Assembly (NCBI GenBank): GCA_030761205.1
Contig: JAULJL010000024.1
Span: forward strand, 20,020,126-20,084,125
Direction: 5' to 3'
Origin: Fremontodendron californicum
Lineage: Eukaryota > Streptophyta > Magnoliopsida > Malvales > Malvaceae
DNA: 64,000 nucleotides
A program made the translations under genes and the position numbers. The notes under the pieces were generated by a model. That model saw only the letters and a list, made by a program, of their open reading frames with translations, was not told the DNA's origin and did no database searches. Of this stretch, positions 31,669 to 43,894 are shown one piece after another; position 1 is the stretch's first letter, and every line of letters starts with the position of its first letter.

Positions 31669-31872
31669 TACCTTGACGACAGTCTCAAGGCTCGACTCAT
31701 TTGATAAACAGAATGAATTCGATTTAAAACAAAAGGAAATACCTCGACGGTGGTCTCAAGGCTCGACTCATTTGATAATATAGAATGAATTCGATTTAAA
31801 ACAAAAGGAAATACCTCAACGGTGGTCTCAAGGCTCGACTCATTTAAGAAGCAGAACGAGTTCAATTTGGGA
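31669..31872 (+). repeat. 71-bp tandem repeat, three units
   Basis: Units start at 31669, 31740 and 31812. The middle unit has TTTGATAATATAGAATG and is absent from copy 1, which has two units. It is a clear length marker separating the two halves of the duplication. Confidence 0.8.
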
Positions 31873-33360
31873 AGCAAAAGTTTTCTTGATTCTTGCAATG
31901 TTAGCTAAATGCAATAATGAGAATGACATGCTTTGCAAATGCTTATATGTTTCCTGAGGATGAATGTAGTCAAATGATTGTGTCATGATTTCTTATACAT
32001 GGTTTCTTCGAGGTTCACAGATTCTGACTTCATGATGAAGTCTTCAATTGTTCACTAATGCCCCACTTAAAGAACCTTTTACTCAAGATAATTTTCCAAA
32101 AAGTCCCAGTTTATGACTTTGCTGAAACTCACAAATTTCTAACTTCATGACGGCATCTCCAACACATTCACTGTTTTCCTTTACTTGGTGAATTTTCCAT
32201 CAGGATTAGTGGTTTCCAAACTTTTTCTAATTTTTAAATCTATTCCTTAGTAATACTTTTAAACTCCCTTTTATTAAAAAAATTATTTTTACTAATCATC
32301 ATTCAATTTAATAACAAACAAAATGCAATCTAAAAAAATGTATGAAAGAAAGTATGAAACAAGCAATTGTCATAAAAGGGGTAACAAGAATTTATTGCAA
32401 CAAATGTTTTAAAATGGTAAAAGTGTATATCAAGGATATAAGAAACAAATGTAAAGTTATAGGTTGTTGATGCCCCGGATGCGGAATATCTTGGACCCCT
32501 CATTTTTCAAATCATCTAAAATTTCTCTTGAACGGTCAATTTACTTGGGTAATCCCTCGGCTTCCATAGTTACGTCAGACTGAGTTGTTCCCCTTTTCTC
32601 TGATTTTCAAATACTTTCTCCCCCTTTACATGGAGCATTGACTCAAACCTTAATCATTACTTGAGCCACCTTTTGCGGGTTTTCAACTCAGGTATCCCCC
32701 ATTCGGTATTAAGTCACCCTTTGCGGGTTTTAGGCTTAAACCTGTCCATTTTTTTTTACCATGCATTTGAGAATTCTAAATGCTTCCAAGCTAAAAATGT
32801 CAATTCAAAAGATGGGATGAATTTTGAAAAAAAAAAAAAAACCTTTCAAATTGAATATCCTATGCTTAATCAAAATGGACTTTTAAAGTACGTAATGTAA
32901 GCCAAGGTTCGGGTTTAGAAAAAAAGGATAAAATAGGCCCAAACTGTGTTTAAGGGTAATTGGATCAAGGATCATTTCCTGAGGAGAATTCATTCTTGAG
33001 ACATTTGTCCCCATTTTTTTTTTTTTTTTTTTTTGGCTTTCATTTGCCATTCTTTTATTTCACATTTTCCAATGGCTCTTCTTTTTGCCATGATTTTGAT
33101 TATTTTTCCTCGTATTTGCCCTCTAGTGTAGAGGGTGATCTTTGATCAGGGTTCAACGAAAGAAATAATTCCTAAGGCTCAAAGGGGTGACTAGGAATAA
33201 TTCGTTCTTAATGAAGGGAATATGAAAGATGGCCATTTATCACAGCAAGCATGAATATTCTCTTTGAAAAACAATTCTAAGGGGAGATAGATATATAGAA
33301 TTTCCATTTCTACATTTGGAATCATTCGAATTCCCATGTCCATAGCATCACACTTTTTTT

Positions 33361-34796
33361 TTAAGCATAATACTTCTTCACTTCATCAGCATTCACGGGA
33401 TGTCTAAAATTATCCCCATCCATCCGAGTTAGAATTAATGCTCCTCCAGAAAAAGCTCTTTTTACCACATAGGGTCCTTCCTAATTTGGAGCCTATTTTC
33501 CTCGCGGATCCTTCACTATGGGGAGAATTTTTCTCAGTACCAACTCTCATTCTCGGAACTGTCTGGGTCGAACCTTCTTGTTATGGGCTCAAATCATCCT
33601 TTTCTGATACAACTTCCCGTGACAAATTGCCTTCAATCTTTTCTCTTCGATGAGATTCAGCTATTCATAACGAGCTCTAACCCATTCTGCCTTTTCTAGG
33701 CCAACCTCCAACAAAACCCGAAGTGAAGAAATCTCGACTTCAATAGGTAACACTGCTTCCATACCATATACCTAAGAAAAAGGCGTTGCTCCTATAGATA
33801 TGCGAAACGAAGTGCGATATGCGTGAAGAGCAAAAGGCAAGATCTCGTGCCAATCCTTGTACACATTAGTCATCTTCTCGACAATATTCTTGATGTTTTT
33901 GTTGGTTGCTTCTACTGCCCCATTCATCTTCGGAGGATAAGGTTTCGAATTGTGATGCGTAATCTTGAACTAAGTAGACACTTCTCTCATCATCTTATTA
34001 TTCAAATTGAGAGCATTATCTGAAACAATTCTTGCTGGCAATCCATATCGGCATATGATTTCCTTCTTAACAAATTTCATACCACCGACTTCGTTACATT
34101 CGTATAAGAAGCATCTTCCACCCACTTTGTGAAATAGTCTATGGCCACCAGGACGAAACGATATCCATTTGAAGCTTTCGGGGTAATAGGCCCAATCATA
34201 TCCATTCTCCACATTGAAAACGGCCATGGTGCGATCATGACATGCAATGGCGATGGCGGTACATCGATCTTATCTGCATATATCTGGCATTTATGACATT
34301 TTCGGGAATAACTGATACAATCTCCTTCCATCGTCAGCCAATAATACCCTGCCCTCATAATCTGCTTAGCAAGCATGTAACCATTAGCATGGGTGCCACA
34401 TATCCCTTCATGGACTTCCTCTATGATTCTTCGAGCTTCGACAGACCCGACACATCTTAACAGTACTTGATCTTTCCCTTTCTTGTAGAGAATCTAACCA
34501 TCCAGAACAAAATTCATTGCTAGCCTTCTCAAAGTTCTCTTGTCGTTTTCTGTTGCCTGTTCTGGATACTGCTTACTCTTGATGTACTGTAAGATGTCAT
34601 TGTACCAAGGGAGACCATCTGCTTCTTCTTGAATACTCAAGTAGTGGGTAGGAGACCCATATATGCTCATTCTGATCGGCACAACTTTCGGCCCTTCATT
34701 CACTTTAAACATTGATGACAAAGTAGCCAGAGCATTCGCCATCCAATTTTCTTCTCGGGGAAAGTAATTGAAACTCACTTCTTCAAACTCCTCCAA
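33361..34796 (-). pseudogene. Integrase of element B, copy 2
   Basis: The counterpart of 26028-27463, with the same motifs (CHKCQIYADK, WRMDMIGPITP, IVSDNALNLNN) and the same interruptions, including the stop after VST (33970) and the tail stop at 33361. The region around 33770-33960 has an extra stop (CCTAAGAAAAAGG versus CCAAAGAAAAAGG), so the EAANK segment and the segment following it are more broken than in copy 1. Confidence 0.88.
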
Positions 34797-35534
34797 TAAA
34801 CTTAGTTTGAGTTCTCGGTATCGGATTAGCTTTGTATCCCGGGTTTCTCATTCTTCGCACAATTGATATATCACTAAAGTCGAGTCTCCAAAAACTTCCA
34901 AAACTTTTATTTTTCTGTCCACCGCTGCACAAAGGCCCATAGTACATGCGTCATATTCTGCAGTATTGTTTGTACAATCAAAATCCAATTTGGCGATAAA
35001 GGGATAACAATCTTCTTCTGGGGATATGAGCACTGCACCGATTTCGTGCCCCATGGCATTGGATGCCCCGTCAAAACACATCTTCCATATTTTCTTCTTC
35101 AGGGGAACCTCATCCTCTTGCGAAACATACATCAAATCTTCATCTGGGAAATCAAAGTTCAACGGCTCATAATCTTCCACTGCTCGACTTGCTAAAAATT
35201 CAGCCACTGCACTGCCCTTGATAGCTTTCTGACTTACATATACAATGTCGTATTCTGACAACAAAACCTGCCATCTTGCCGTCCTCCCTGACAAAGAACG
35301 TGTTTCAAACATGTCCTTGATCGGATCTAGCTTGGCAATCAACCACGTCATGTGGTACAGCATGAACTGTCTGAGCCTCCGAGCAGTCCAAGCTAAGGCA
35401 CAGCACATCTTTTCTACCGACGAATATTTCAACTCATAATCTGTGAACTTCTTGCTGAGGTAGTAAACCGCCTGTTCTTTCTTTCCAGTCTCATCAAGCT
35501 GCCCCAAAACACAACCCATGGATCTCTCAAATAC
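34797..35534 (-). pseudogene. Dual RNase H of element B, copy 2
   Basis: Open from 34848 to 35519. Motifs as in copy 1: FTDYELKYSSVEKM, MCFDGASN (Tyr to Cys next to the first Asp), NTAEYDACTMG (one Glu to Asp) and FGDSTLVIYQL. The last motif is WMANALATL with Asn at 34734-34736, as in copy 1. About ten residue differences from copy 1 over 223 positions. Confidence 0.85.
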
Positions 35535-36816
35535 TTATAGATACAATATCATCGATTTATCCGGAGCCGGTGGCATTAAAACTGTTGCGTTTGATAGATA
35601 ATGCTTAACCTTTTCAAAAGCAATCTGACACCCTTCATCCCACTCTCCTGGATCACATTTTCGAAGTAACTTAAATATTGAATCATATTTATATGTTAAC
35701 TGAAAAATAAACCGAGCAATGTAATTCAATCCCCCCAGAAAACCTCTAACTTCTTTTTGAGTACGTAGAGGTGGCAAATTCTGGATGGCCTTTACTTTAT
35801 CCGGATCAATCTCAATTCCCCTTTTGCTAACAACAAAACCCAACAATTTTCCTGAAGGTACTCCAAAAGTGCATTTGTCGGGTTTAGCTTGAGTTGAAAC
35901 TTTCTTAGTCTTTCAAAGAGTTTTCTAAGATTAACAATATGCTCCTCTTCTCCTTGTGACTTTGCAATCATATCATCAACTTAAACCTCAATTCCCTTAT
36001 CCATCATTTCATGAAATAAGGTCACCATGGCTCTCTGATACATTGCCCCAGCAATCTTCAACCAAAACGGCATTACATTGTAGCACAATATTCCCCATAT
36101 TGTAACAAATGTGGTTTTCTCCATATCTTCCAGTGCCATCTTAATCTGATTATATCAATGGAATCCATCCATGAAAGAAAACAAGGAACTCTTCGTCGTA
36201 TTATCCACCAAAGTATCAATGTAAGGCACAGGAAATTATCTTTGGGACTGGCTTTATTCAAATCTCGATAATCGACGCACATACGCACCTTGCCATCCTT
36301 CTTTGGTACTTGAACAATGTTTGCCACCTATTTCGGATATTTTGCCACCTCTAAGAATCCAGCATCAAACTGTCTCTTCACCTCGTATTTTACCTTTAAC
36401 AGCATGTCCGACCTCATTCTTCTCAACTTTTGCTGAATTGGCTTGCACTCTGGGCTTAAGGGAGCTTATGAACCACAATGTCTAGATCCAAACCCGGCAT
36501 GTCTTGGTATTACCATGCAAATACATCTACATATTCCTGGAGCAAGGCTATCAATTCACCCTTTATTGATGACGACAATGTAGTCCCGATTTTGACCTCT
36601 TTTATCTCCTCACTACTTCTTAATTTCAACAATTCTAATAGCTCCTCATGAGGAAGTACTTGTTTCTCTTCTTATTCTATTTTTCTTAATAAGTCTGGAG
36701 GTAGACCATAATCCTCAATATCTTCGTCGGCCTCAAAATCACCCGTGCAAATGGGTCTCTCAAAATCAATTTCAAAATTACTGACAGGAAGGTCCTCATA
36801 TTCCGCACCCGTACAC
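35535..36816 (-). pseudogene. Reverse transcriptase of element B, copy 2
   Basis: Motifs include ANIVQVPKKDGKVRM, VDYRDLNKASPKDN, the YVDD site with Tyr replaced by a stop (35981-35983), SKRGIEIDPDKVKA and EVRGFLGGLNYIARF. Frameshifts follow those of copy 1. A private change lies near 36156 (TATATCAATGG), where copy 1 has TATATCCATAG. Non-functional. Confidence 0.88.
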
Positions 36817-37030
36817 TTGTAAACAGGTGGGGAAGAAACAATATAGGAAAACTTATATACAATCGAAGCAAAATAAATAGCATAAATGAAAGAATATGGA
36901 CACATCAATATGAAGGAAATGTATCATGTTTGTTACTTATTGGATGAAAAGTTTTAGACAAAAGCCCATTACAAAAGAAATTCTTAATATCTTCGGGCAA
37001 AGATATTTAAGATTTGTTTAAAAGCATTAC
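36817..37030 (-). other. Predicted intron of B copy 2, acceptor mutated
   Basis: Donor GTAATG at 37030; acceptor TTTACAAG with the same G-to-A change (36817) as copy 1. Length 214 bases. See 14874-15088 for the version with an intact acceptor. Confidence 0.6.
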
Positions 37031-38400
37031 GTTGGAATAGACCTAAAAACTATGGGCAGCTCGGTTACACTCCAATTGGTTAGTCTATATCCTGGTGGAC
37101 AAGGTCGCACCATCCAATTAGCATTCTCTCTTTCAATTCTTTCTTCCCCAGCCGTGCAGATCTCCATATCATACATCTGCTCATCCGTATTCACCTGGAA
37201 TCTCTCGAAGGCTTGCTCGATCATTACGAGCACATCATCAGAATTCTTTTCTCCAAACAGAGAACCGACTGAGCAAAAACTGTAAAGGATAGGGGAATGT
37301 CATATGCTCCCACTCAATATCTATACCCGCAAGACGGGCCATCCTCCTTCGTCGGTTCTTTTCAACTTGTTTCCTTTTCTCAGGGGCCTTCGAAAGATAC
37401 CCCAGGCCAAACCGATCTTTCTTTCCCAGTTCTTCCATTGCTTGGGCCATCCCTTGAAGATATTTTCATTGACCTTTTCCAGCCCTATAGCCTTTTCCCA
37501 CGATAGTTCTTACCCCTAGCCCTGTGTTCTTGGACAACCTAGGTTTTGGAATCTTTCGCCCTTCAGCGACGAAAACTGTATTTACGGATTCCAAAGACCA
37601 AAAGGAACATTATATGGCATCTTCATTGGGTTCAATATAAGGAGATTCAGTAGATGTAGAGGCTATTATGTCCTTTTCTCCTGATACAGTGGTCAAATGC
37701 CCCTTTATCACAAATTTCAACTTTTGGTAGAGAGATAAAGGTACAGCCCCTGCTGAATGTATCCACGGCCTTCCAACAGGAAATTATAAGATGGATTAAT
37801 ATCCATGACCTGAAAGTTCACTGTATAGGTGCATGGGCCTATCTCCAGAGGAACCTCAATAGTGCCCATTACATCTCTCCTGGTACCATCAAAGGCTCTG
37901 ACCACCGTGCAGCTTGGCAGCATATAAGAATTATCCACTGGTAATTTGGACAAGGTTGCCAAGGGCATCACATTTAATGAAGAACTATTATCCAAAAGGA
38001 CCGTTGGTGATATGTGCCCCTTGCAAGTGGTAGTTATGTGGAGAGCCTTTGTTGACCCAATACCATTGGATGGTATTTCCTTATAACTGAAATATTTATG
38101 GTCGTCTGACGCGATGTCTAATTTTTCTACCAATATGTTGTTAGCCACATATGTTTGATTCAACACTCTCAACAAGGCATTTTTGTGTGGCTTCGAGTTC
38201 GAAAGCAAAGATAAGATTGAAATTCTAGCTGGTTGACGTTGCAGTTGCTCAACCACGCTATACTCACTATGCTTTATGAATTTTAAGAACTCACAAGCTT
38301 CCTTCTCATTCACCAGCTCTTTCATTTTATTTACCAGAGCTAACCCCCTTTCTACTTCTTTTGACAAATCCATCTCAATATGGATTGGTTCAGCTGCTTT
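37031..38400 (-). pseudogene. Protease and G-patch-like region of B copy 2
   Basis: The open stretch 37717-38373 reads MDLSKEVERG, CEFLKFIKHSEYS, RQPARISILSLLSNS, YVANNILVEKLD, then LDNSSSLNVMP (active-site Gly to Ser), RAFDGTRRDVMG, VPLEIGPCTY and INPSYNFLL. The G-patch-like part lies at 37238-37450. Unlike copy 1 it runs on into gag without a break, so it marks the original upstream boundary. The block DRLVGNITA seen in Z between LD and DDH is shortened here to IASDD. Confidence 0.85.
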
Positions 38401-40698
38401 CTTCCCTTTGTCCGTTCCTCTATCTTTTCCTGTTCACCCTTATTCAACACCCTCAAGAGCATAACACCTTCCACTTCATGTTAAGTGCCCCACACCTGTG
38501 ATATCTTGGTGACTAAAAGACCTAGGCATAAACATGCTACAGTCGTATTTTCATGGTGCAGCTTTGTTTTCCTTGTACGTAAAAGAAACAGGCAAATCAA
38601 TGAATAACTTAGGCGCACTTTCCTCAATGATTGGCATAACTTCTCCTCTAGTTCATCATAATAGAAGATCAAGGGTCTTCCTATCCCGTAGCCAGCTGGA
38701 TTCTCAATAGCCACTACTTCCACCTCTGTCTCCTCGTACAACTGGGCCTCCCCGCAGTCCTGTATGATATGACCTCTACACTTATGGAAAGGGCACCAAC
38801 TCTGCACCCACTTTGCAACCATTTTTAAATTGTCTACATCCCCTACCATTCTTGCCTTAACCATTTCGACCCATACTGTCAACATTGGAGTCTTGACTTC
38901 CCTGGCATCCCTTTTTAGACTTCTGACTTCCCCTGTCCAAACATCATTTACTCGATTCTCAGCATGATCTGGCAATGGGTTCCCCACTATATTCGGCCCA
39001 TCCTTTGCCCCGAACTTCACAACTCCGGTGTTGATCAGGTTATGGACTTTCTTTTTAAAGGCCAAGCAATCTTAAGTCGAATATCCTTGAATTCCTGCGT
39101 GGTATGCTCAGTTAGTGTTTGCATTGTACGACCTTGGATATGGCGGTGTCAGAGGTTTGAGGTACATGTGTGCAAAAAGTTGACCCTGCAATAGTTTGGG
39201 ATATAGCTCACCATAGGTGGTAGGAATCATATCAAATTGAGGTTTTTGATCGTTCCTTGGTGAAGGTTGGTCACTGTGCCCTGCTCCCTGAGTGTTTGGG
39301 ACAGTGTTTCGAGAAGGTTTATCTGTGGGGATATGCTAGTCAAAAATGGCTATTATGGTATAGGGGAAGAGATTTAGGGTAAGGTGGTTCACATTGGGGT
39401 AATAAGGATTATATCCTGGGTAAGGTGTGCAGGGTGTAGGAGGTGCATAAGATATGGTAGGAGTATAGGGCCTTGGTTGTCTATGTGGTGTGAGAGGTGC
39501 ATATGGGTATTGGTTGATACTAACTGCGTGGGTCTCCTCTTTCTTCCTGGAAGGGAATACCTTTTTAGGATAGAAGGCTCACCCCCTTCCATTTTCCCAT
39601 TCTTAATGGCCGACTCTATCATTTCCCCGATATCACCATGTCTGCAAAGTCCTTGGCGGCACTCCCCACCAATTTATCATAATATGGTACTTTCAAAGTG
39701 TTGATGAAAAGCACTGTAGTTTCTTTGCTAGTTAAAGGGGGTTGAACTTGTGTGGCCAGATCCCTCCACCTTTGCGAGTATTCTTTGAAACTCTTAGTGG
39801 TCCTCTTTTCCATGTTCTGCAGCGACAACCTATCAGGTACCATATCAAATTCATGCTTATAATATTTCATGAAAGCCCTGGCTAAATCCGTCCATGAACG
39901 AATCTTGGTACGACTCAATTGGTTGTACTATCGGGTTGCAGACCCTATCAAGCTATCTTGAAAACAATGGATAAGCAGTTTCTGATTATCATCGTGCCCT
40001 ATTATTCTTCTGCATTACATGGTCAGATGTGCTGATGAGTTGGTAGTCCCATTATATTTTTCAAAGTCTGGTACTTTTAACTTTGGGGGAATTACTAGAT
40101 CGTGCACTAAACTCATCTCTTTGGCATCCAGACTACCAAATAACTCCGCCCCTTCAACAACCCTCAGCCTCTCCTCCAACAGTTGATATTTTTTCTATGA
40201 TTCTGCCATTTTAACCCTCTTCAGCTGAGTCATCTTTGCTTTTTCCTTTTCAGCTAGTTCCTCAAAGTTTGGAACGTTAACATCATTTGGGTCGGCTCCC
40301 ATATTACTCTTTCCGGGAACATAGTTCTGTGTCTCAATAGCTGGCTGGATATAAACATAGGAGGCTGCCCCAATTGGCAACTCTTGGCCTTTTTGCTGTA
40401 TGTTTTCATGTTGATCCTCTACAATTACCACCCTTTTCTCGGTGGCCGAATTCTCTCCCGGCCTTTTTTGTTTCATCATGGAACTCATTATTTCCATGAG
40501 TTTAGTCATATGTTCTTGTGACTTCTCCTGAAATTTAGCCAACTGTTCCTGCAGTTCCCTTTGAGTTCTTTCCATTCTTTCAATTCTAGCAAGCTGATTG
40601 TTCTCTGTAGCTCTGGCTTGAGATCGAGTATTGTAAGGGTGTTGAAAATCCAATTCTTCCTGAGTGCGACCAATTGTAAATTTAGTTTTGAAAACCAT
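38401..40698 (-). pseudogene. gag polyprotein region of element B
   Basis: Starts at ATG 40698 (MVFKTKFTIGRTQEE), with HPYNTRSQARATEN and a coiled coil (RMERTQRELQEQLAKFQE). A stop at 40195 follows MAES; it is the same codon that is a stop in Z but Gln in C. The capsid core appears as SWTDLARAFMKYYKHEFD (39619-39918) and KVPYYDKLVGSAAKDFAD. Near 38790 is CPFHKCRGHIIQDC, the second Cys/His motif. Several frameshifts (around 39100, 39600 and 39950) break it. Confidence 0.85.
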
Positions 40699-41156
40699 GA
40701 ATTAGAATTTATTGACACATCATTTTTTATGTTTTATAAAAAATGAATGAATGAATGTATGACTAAATGTGAATGAATGAATCAAATAAAATTGATATGT
40801 ACATGACTACGTATATGAATACGAAAGAATAAATGAATGAACAAGTGAAATGAACAAATAAGTGTTTAAGTGTATGAATATGAATGAATGAACAAGTAAA
40901 AGGAATAAATAAGTGGTTAAGTGTATGAACATAAACGAATTTCAAAAATGAATGATTATGAATCTGAGTATGAACGAATGAACAAACAAAATATATAAAA
41001 TATGAATGCATTTGAATGTATTGGCCCCTGGATAATTTCAACTGAGCGGTCTTTCATTGATTACCTGGAACTAAATACATCACAGATAGAATAAAAAGAT
41101 CACTGCCTAAGATAAGTCCGTAATTCACCTTTCAAAGTGCTATTACAAAATTAGTC
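40699..41156 (-). other. ORF1-gag spacer of B with GAAT/ATGA repeats
   Basis: Mostly degenerate AATG/GAATGAATGA units between 40740 and 41010, the reverse complement of the TTCA array in Z. No gene. Confidence 0.7.
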
Positions 41157-42936
41157 CTATAGTGACTTTCTCGGATCTTGGACTTTCTTTCACAGTCTCC
41201 TTTTGATTGCCCTGCTCTTTAATCTGACCCCTACTTGTTCTAGGCCCCTTGACACGTCAGCAGAAGCATCACCGTGTAAGCTTTCCTTTGCTTGCTTCTC
41301 CAGTTGATTGGCTCGAGCTTCCTCATGCTTCGCTCTCTCTTTCCAGTAGTTATTCTCCTTCTTGAGGCTTTTGACCTCATACTCCCATTCCCCGAAAGTC
41401 TTGAGAGTCCACTAAAATCTGAGCTCAAAGCGGTACCTCTTGTTCTCCAAATGTAATTCTCGAAGATCGCCCTTAGCAGTGTCCCTTTCTCTCTTGATCT
41501 TTTCCTTTTCCTTTTCTCTTTCTCGAGCTGATTCCCTATTTTTCATGTCCTAAAGCTCTTCTTGTAGTCGAGTAATCTCCTTGCTCGTCTGGGCCTTTTC
41601 TTTTTCAAATTCCGCCCTTGCGATTTCTAAATCTGATGGCATTTCCCTCGGTGGTGGATTCATGAACTGGACCTCTTCCCCATCTGATGTCAACAGCCTA
41701 TCATTAACCCTTAATTCCCTCCATACCAGGTAATCAGGTGTGACGATGTCTGCATATCTGGCCACTTTTATCCGTTGAGTTTTCTTCCATGCTTCAATCA
41801 CTGCCCGCACATTTCCAGAATACCTATCCTCTCCATAAGTGAACTCTAAAGATCCTAGCTTATGAGTCACAGGTGTGAATTGCCGAGACTCAACCTGTCT
41901 TTGCACCAACAGAGGCGCATAACTCACAGATCTGAGTAGTGGAACTCCCGAGTTGTCCCCACATTTATACATAATCGACATAGGAACCATCCATAGAGCT
42001 CTCCAAGTCACCATCTCCCCTTTTAGATTCTGGAACATGTTGGCCCATTTCTCTTCATCTCCGTCTTCAGGCCAATCATTTTGAAGGAATTCCCTAATCG
42101 GAACTAAAGGCTTTATGTACGATTTGAAGGAAACCTCTTTTATCTTCCAAAAGTGACTTTGAATCCAAATATAAAGGAGTTATACACACCCTTGATTCTC
42201 CCTTGTCCTTCCCTTTTACAAAAATTCAAAGATCGGATAGTTCAGCTATGATGGCCGGAGATAGATTGATCTTCTATTCCAACTTTTCAAAGAAATCAAA
42301 CACGGCTATATCCATATGACCCAATATCTTCGGGAATATGATTAGTATGTAGATAGCTAGAGCAAAGATGTACCTAGCTTTTTCTTTGTCGGAATAACCC
42401 AATATCAATTGTCGGAGAGTTTCCCATGAAATGCATCCATTTTTCTACTTTGTATCCACATGACTCTCGACCCATGTTGTATCCATTCCTGTGATCCTAG
42501 CCATTTTCCTCTTAAAACCTGAAGGTTTCACTTCCTTCAAATATACACGATCAAGATTAGGACATTCAATACGTAACCGTGCTGAATATTCTTCAATCAG
42601 TGGGGTCATATCCTCCTTGTTAAAAGTAAAACATCTATAAGCAGGATTCCAAAATTGTACCATAGCCTGAATCAACCCATTATTGACCCTAATCAGAATT
42701 AAGAGTGCTATATCTCCATATTTTTGAGTGAAGGCTTCTTTCTCTGATATATTCCACTGATTCCAAATGTCAGCTAACCCTCGAAGATTATTCTGTCTGG
42801 AATCCACTTTGACCCTTTCCAGCAATACTGACACATAATCCTTCTTCAGGCAATCACCATCCTCCCTATGATCTTTTTCTGATCGTGTCTTGGCTACTGC
42901 ATGATCTTCTTTCACTAAAATAACCTAACACTCCAT
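41157..42936 (-). pseudogene. ORF1 of element B
   Basis: Same layout as Z ORF1. The first ATG (42936) is followed by TAG at codon 4. The next part, 42445-42915, reads DYVSVLLERVKVD, NNLRGLADIWNQWN, MVQFWNPAYRCFTF and EDMTPLIEEYSARLR. 41550-42038 reads WRALWMVPMSIMYKCGD, RQFTPVTHKLGS and DYLVWRELRVNDRLL. A coiled-coil tail (ITRLQEEL onward) runs to the TAG at 41157. Premature stops occur near 42444 and 41547. Function unknown; it occupies the place of the extra ORF of Tat/Ogre elements. Confidence 0.8.
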
Positions 42937-43873
42937 GAAAGTCCTTTGGGTTGATGACTATCCCGAGGCCAATAAACTTCAAGTGTATGATGCATGTCAA
43001 AGAAAAGAAAACATAAAAAAATAGATTAGTAAAGAAATGAATTCACAAATATAACATAAATAACAACATGCTTTTCAAAAAAAATGTCCTGAAAATTTTA
43101 ACAGAGCTTCGGCATTATGACGCCTTTGGGACAAAATAATTAATTTATTACGATCGATATGATGTTCGTTCATCAGCACCCAATTTGTAAAATCTAACAT
43201 ATAGAAAGATGGTAAAAGGTTGGAAATGTTCTTCCATGTGTTCTTAAACTTCGGGTATCTAACAGAAATCCGGCATAGCTGCACCTAGGTTCACTATATG
43301 AAGGTGAATCGGTTCTAAGGCGCCGAATTGTTCCTCACTGTCGCCTGTGAAGGCTAGTAAGGCACCCCGATAAAAGTGGGTTCAATTCGTTAGAGCATAT
43401 TTTCCTATGCCCGTACGGAGGATTATCACAAAGGCATTAGGTACTTTATACTCCGAAAGTGTTTCACTAGCCCATACGGAGGATCATCACGAAGGCGTAG
43501 TTACTTTACTCCCACTTGAAATGAAGGAACCTGGGTAGAGAGTTCATGTTATGCAAATGCAAATATAGTGTGTGCGGAGGAACAAAACAAACCTGTCACC
43601 ACCTATTCTACACCCCTTATTCTAAATACCCCGCTAAAATTAAAAAATGTAAAGCATCAGTCAAGCAAACATATAAATATACACAAAAAGATAACCATAG
43701 AACAATAATAGTATGAATGTGCATGAAGATATACATATTTAAAACATTTTATTATTTTCAAAATTCTCTTTATTATTTTGAAAATATGGGAATTAAAATT
43801 AAATACCAATTAAACCAACAAAATCGAAATTTAGATAAAATACGACTAATTCTAGGCCTGACTCTCTAAAAAG
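42937..43873 (-). other. 5' leader of element B
   Basis: Non-coding leader between PBS and ORF1, colinear with 7974-8912. The two ~60-base repeats with GCCCGTACGGAGGATTATCAC and CCCATACGGAGGATCATCAC lie at about 43408-43505. Nothing else recognised. Confidence 0.55.
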
Positions 43874-43891
43874 TCCCCAGTGGAGTCGCCA
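43874..43891 (-). promoter_or_regulatory. Primer-binding site of element B
   Basis: On the minus strand TGGCGACTCCACTGGGGA, identical to the site at 7956-7973 and three bases from the LTR end at 43895. Confidence 0.8.
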
Positions 43892-43894
43892 AGC

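Larger units (their letters stand above)
30829..33360 (-). other. 3' untranslated region of B, copy 2
   Basis: Same content as 23539-26027: an (AT)n run, 22-bp minisatellite, 71-bp units and a conserved remainder. A poly-A/T run at 32826-32841 and one near 33015 are longer than in copy 1. There is no LTR or polypurine tract at its left end, only the duplication joint. No gene. Confidence 0.75.
30829..38155 (-). repeat. Copy 2 of 7.3-kb tandem duplication within element B
   Basis: Direct repeat of 23539-30821, 44 bases longer. The difference includes one extra 71-bp unit (+72) and the loss of at least one 22-bp unit. This copy is continuous on its right with the rest of protease, gag and ORF1, so it is the original position of the 5' edge. 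Copy 1 retains the native junction to the polypurine tract. Confidence 0.9.

Noticed and set aside
23539..38155. Two independent insertions of the same element side by side
   Set aside because: No LTR, PBS, polypurine tract or target duplication at the joint at 30822-30828; the break is inside protease, and private defects are shared.
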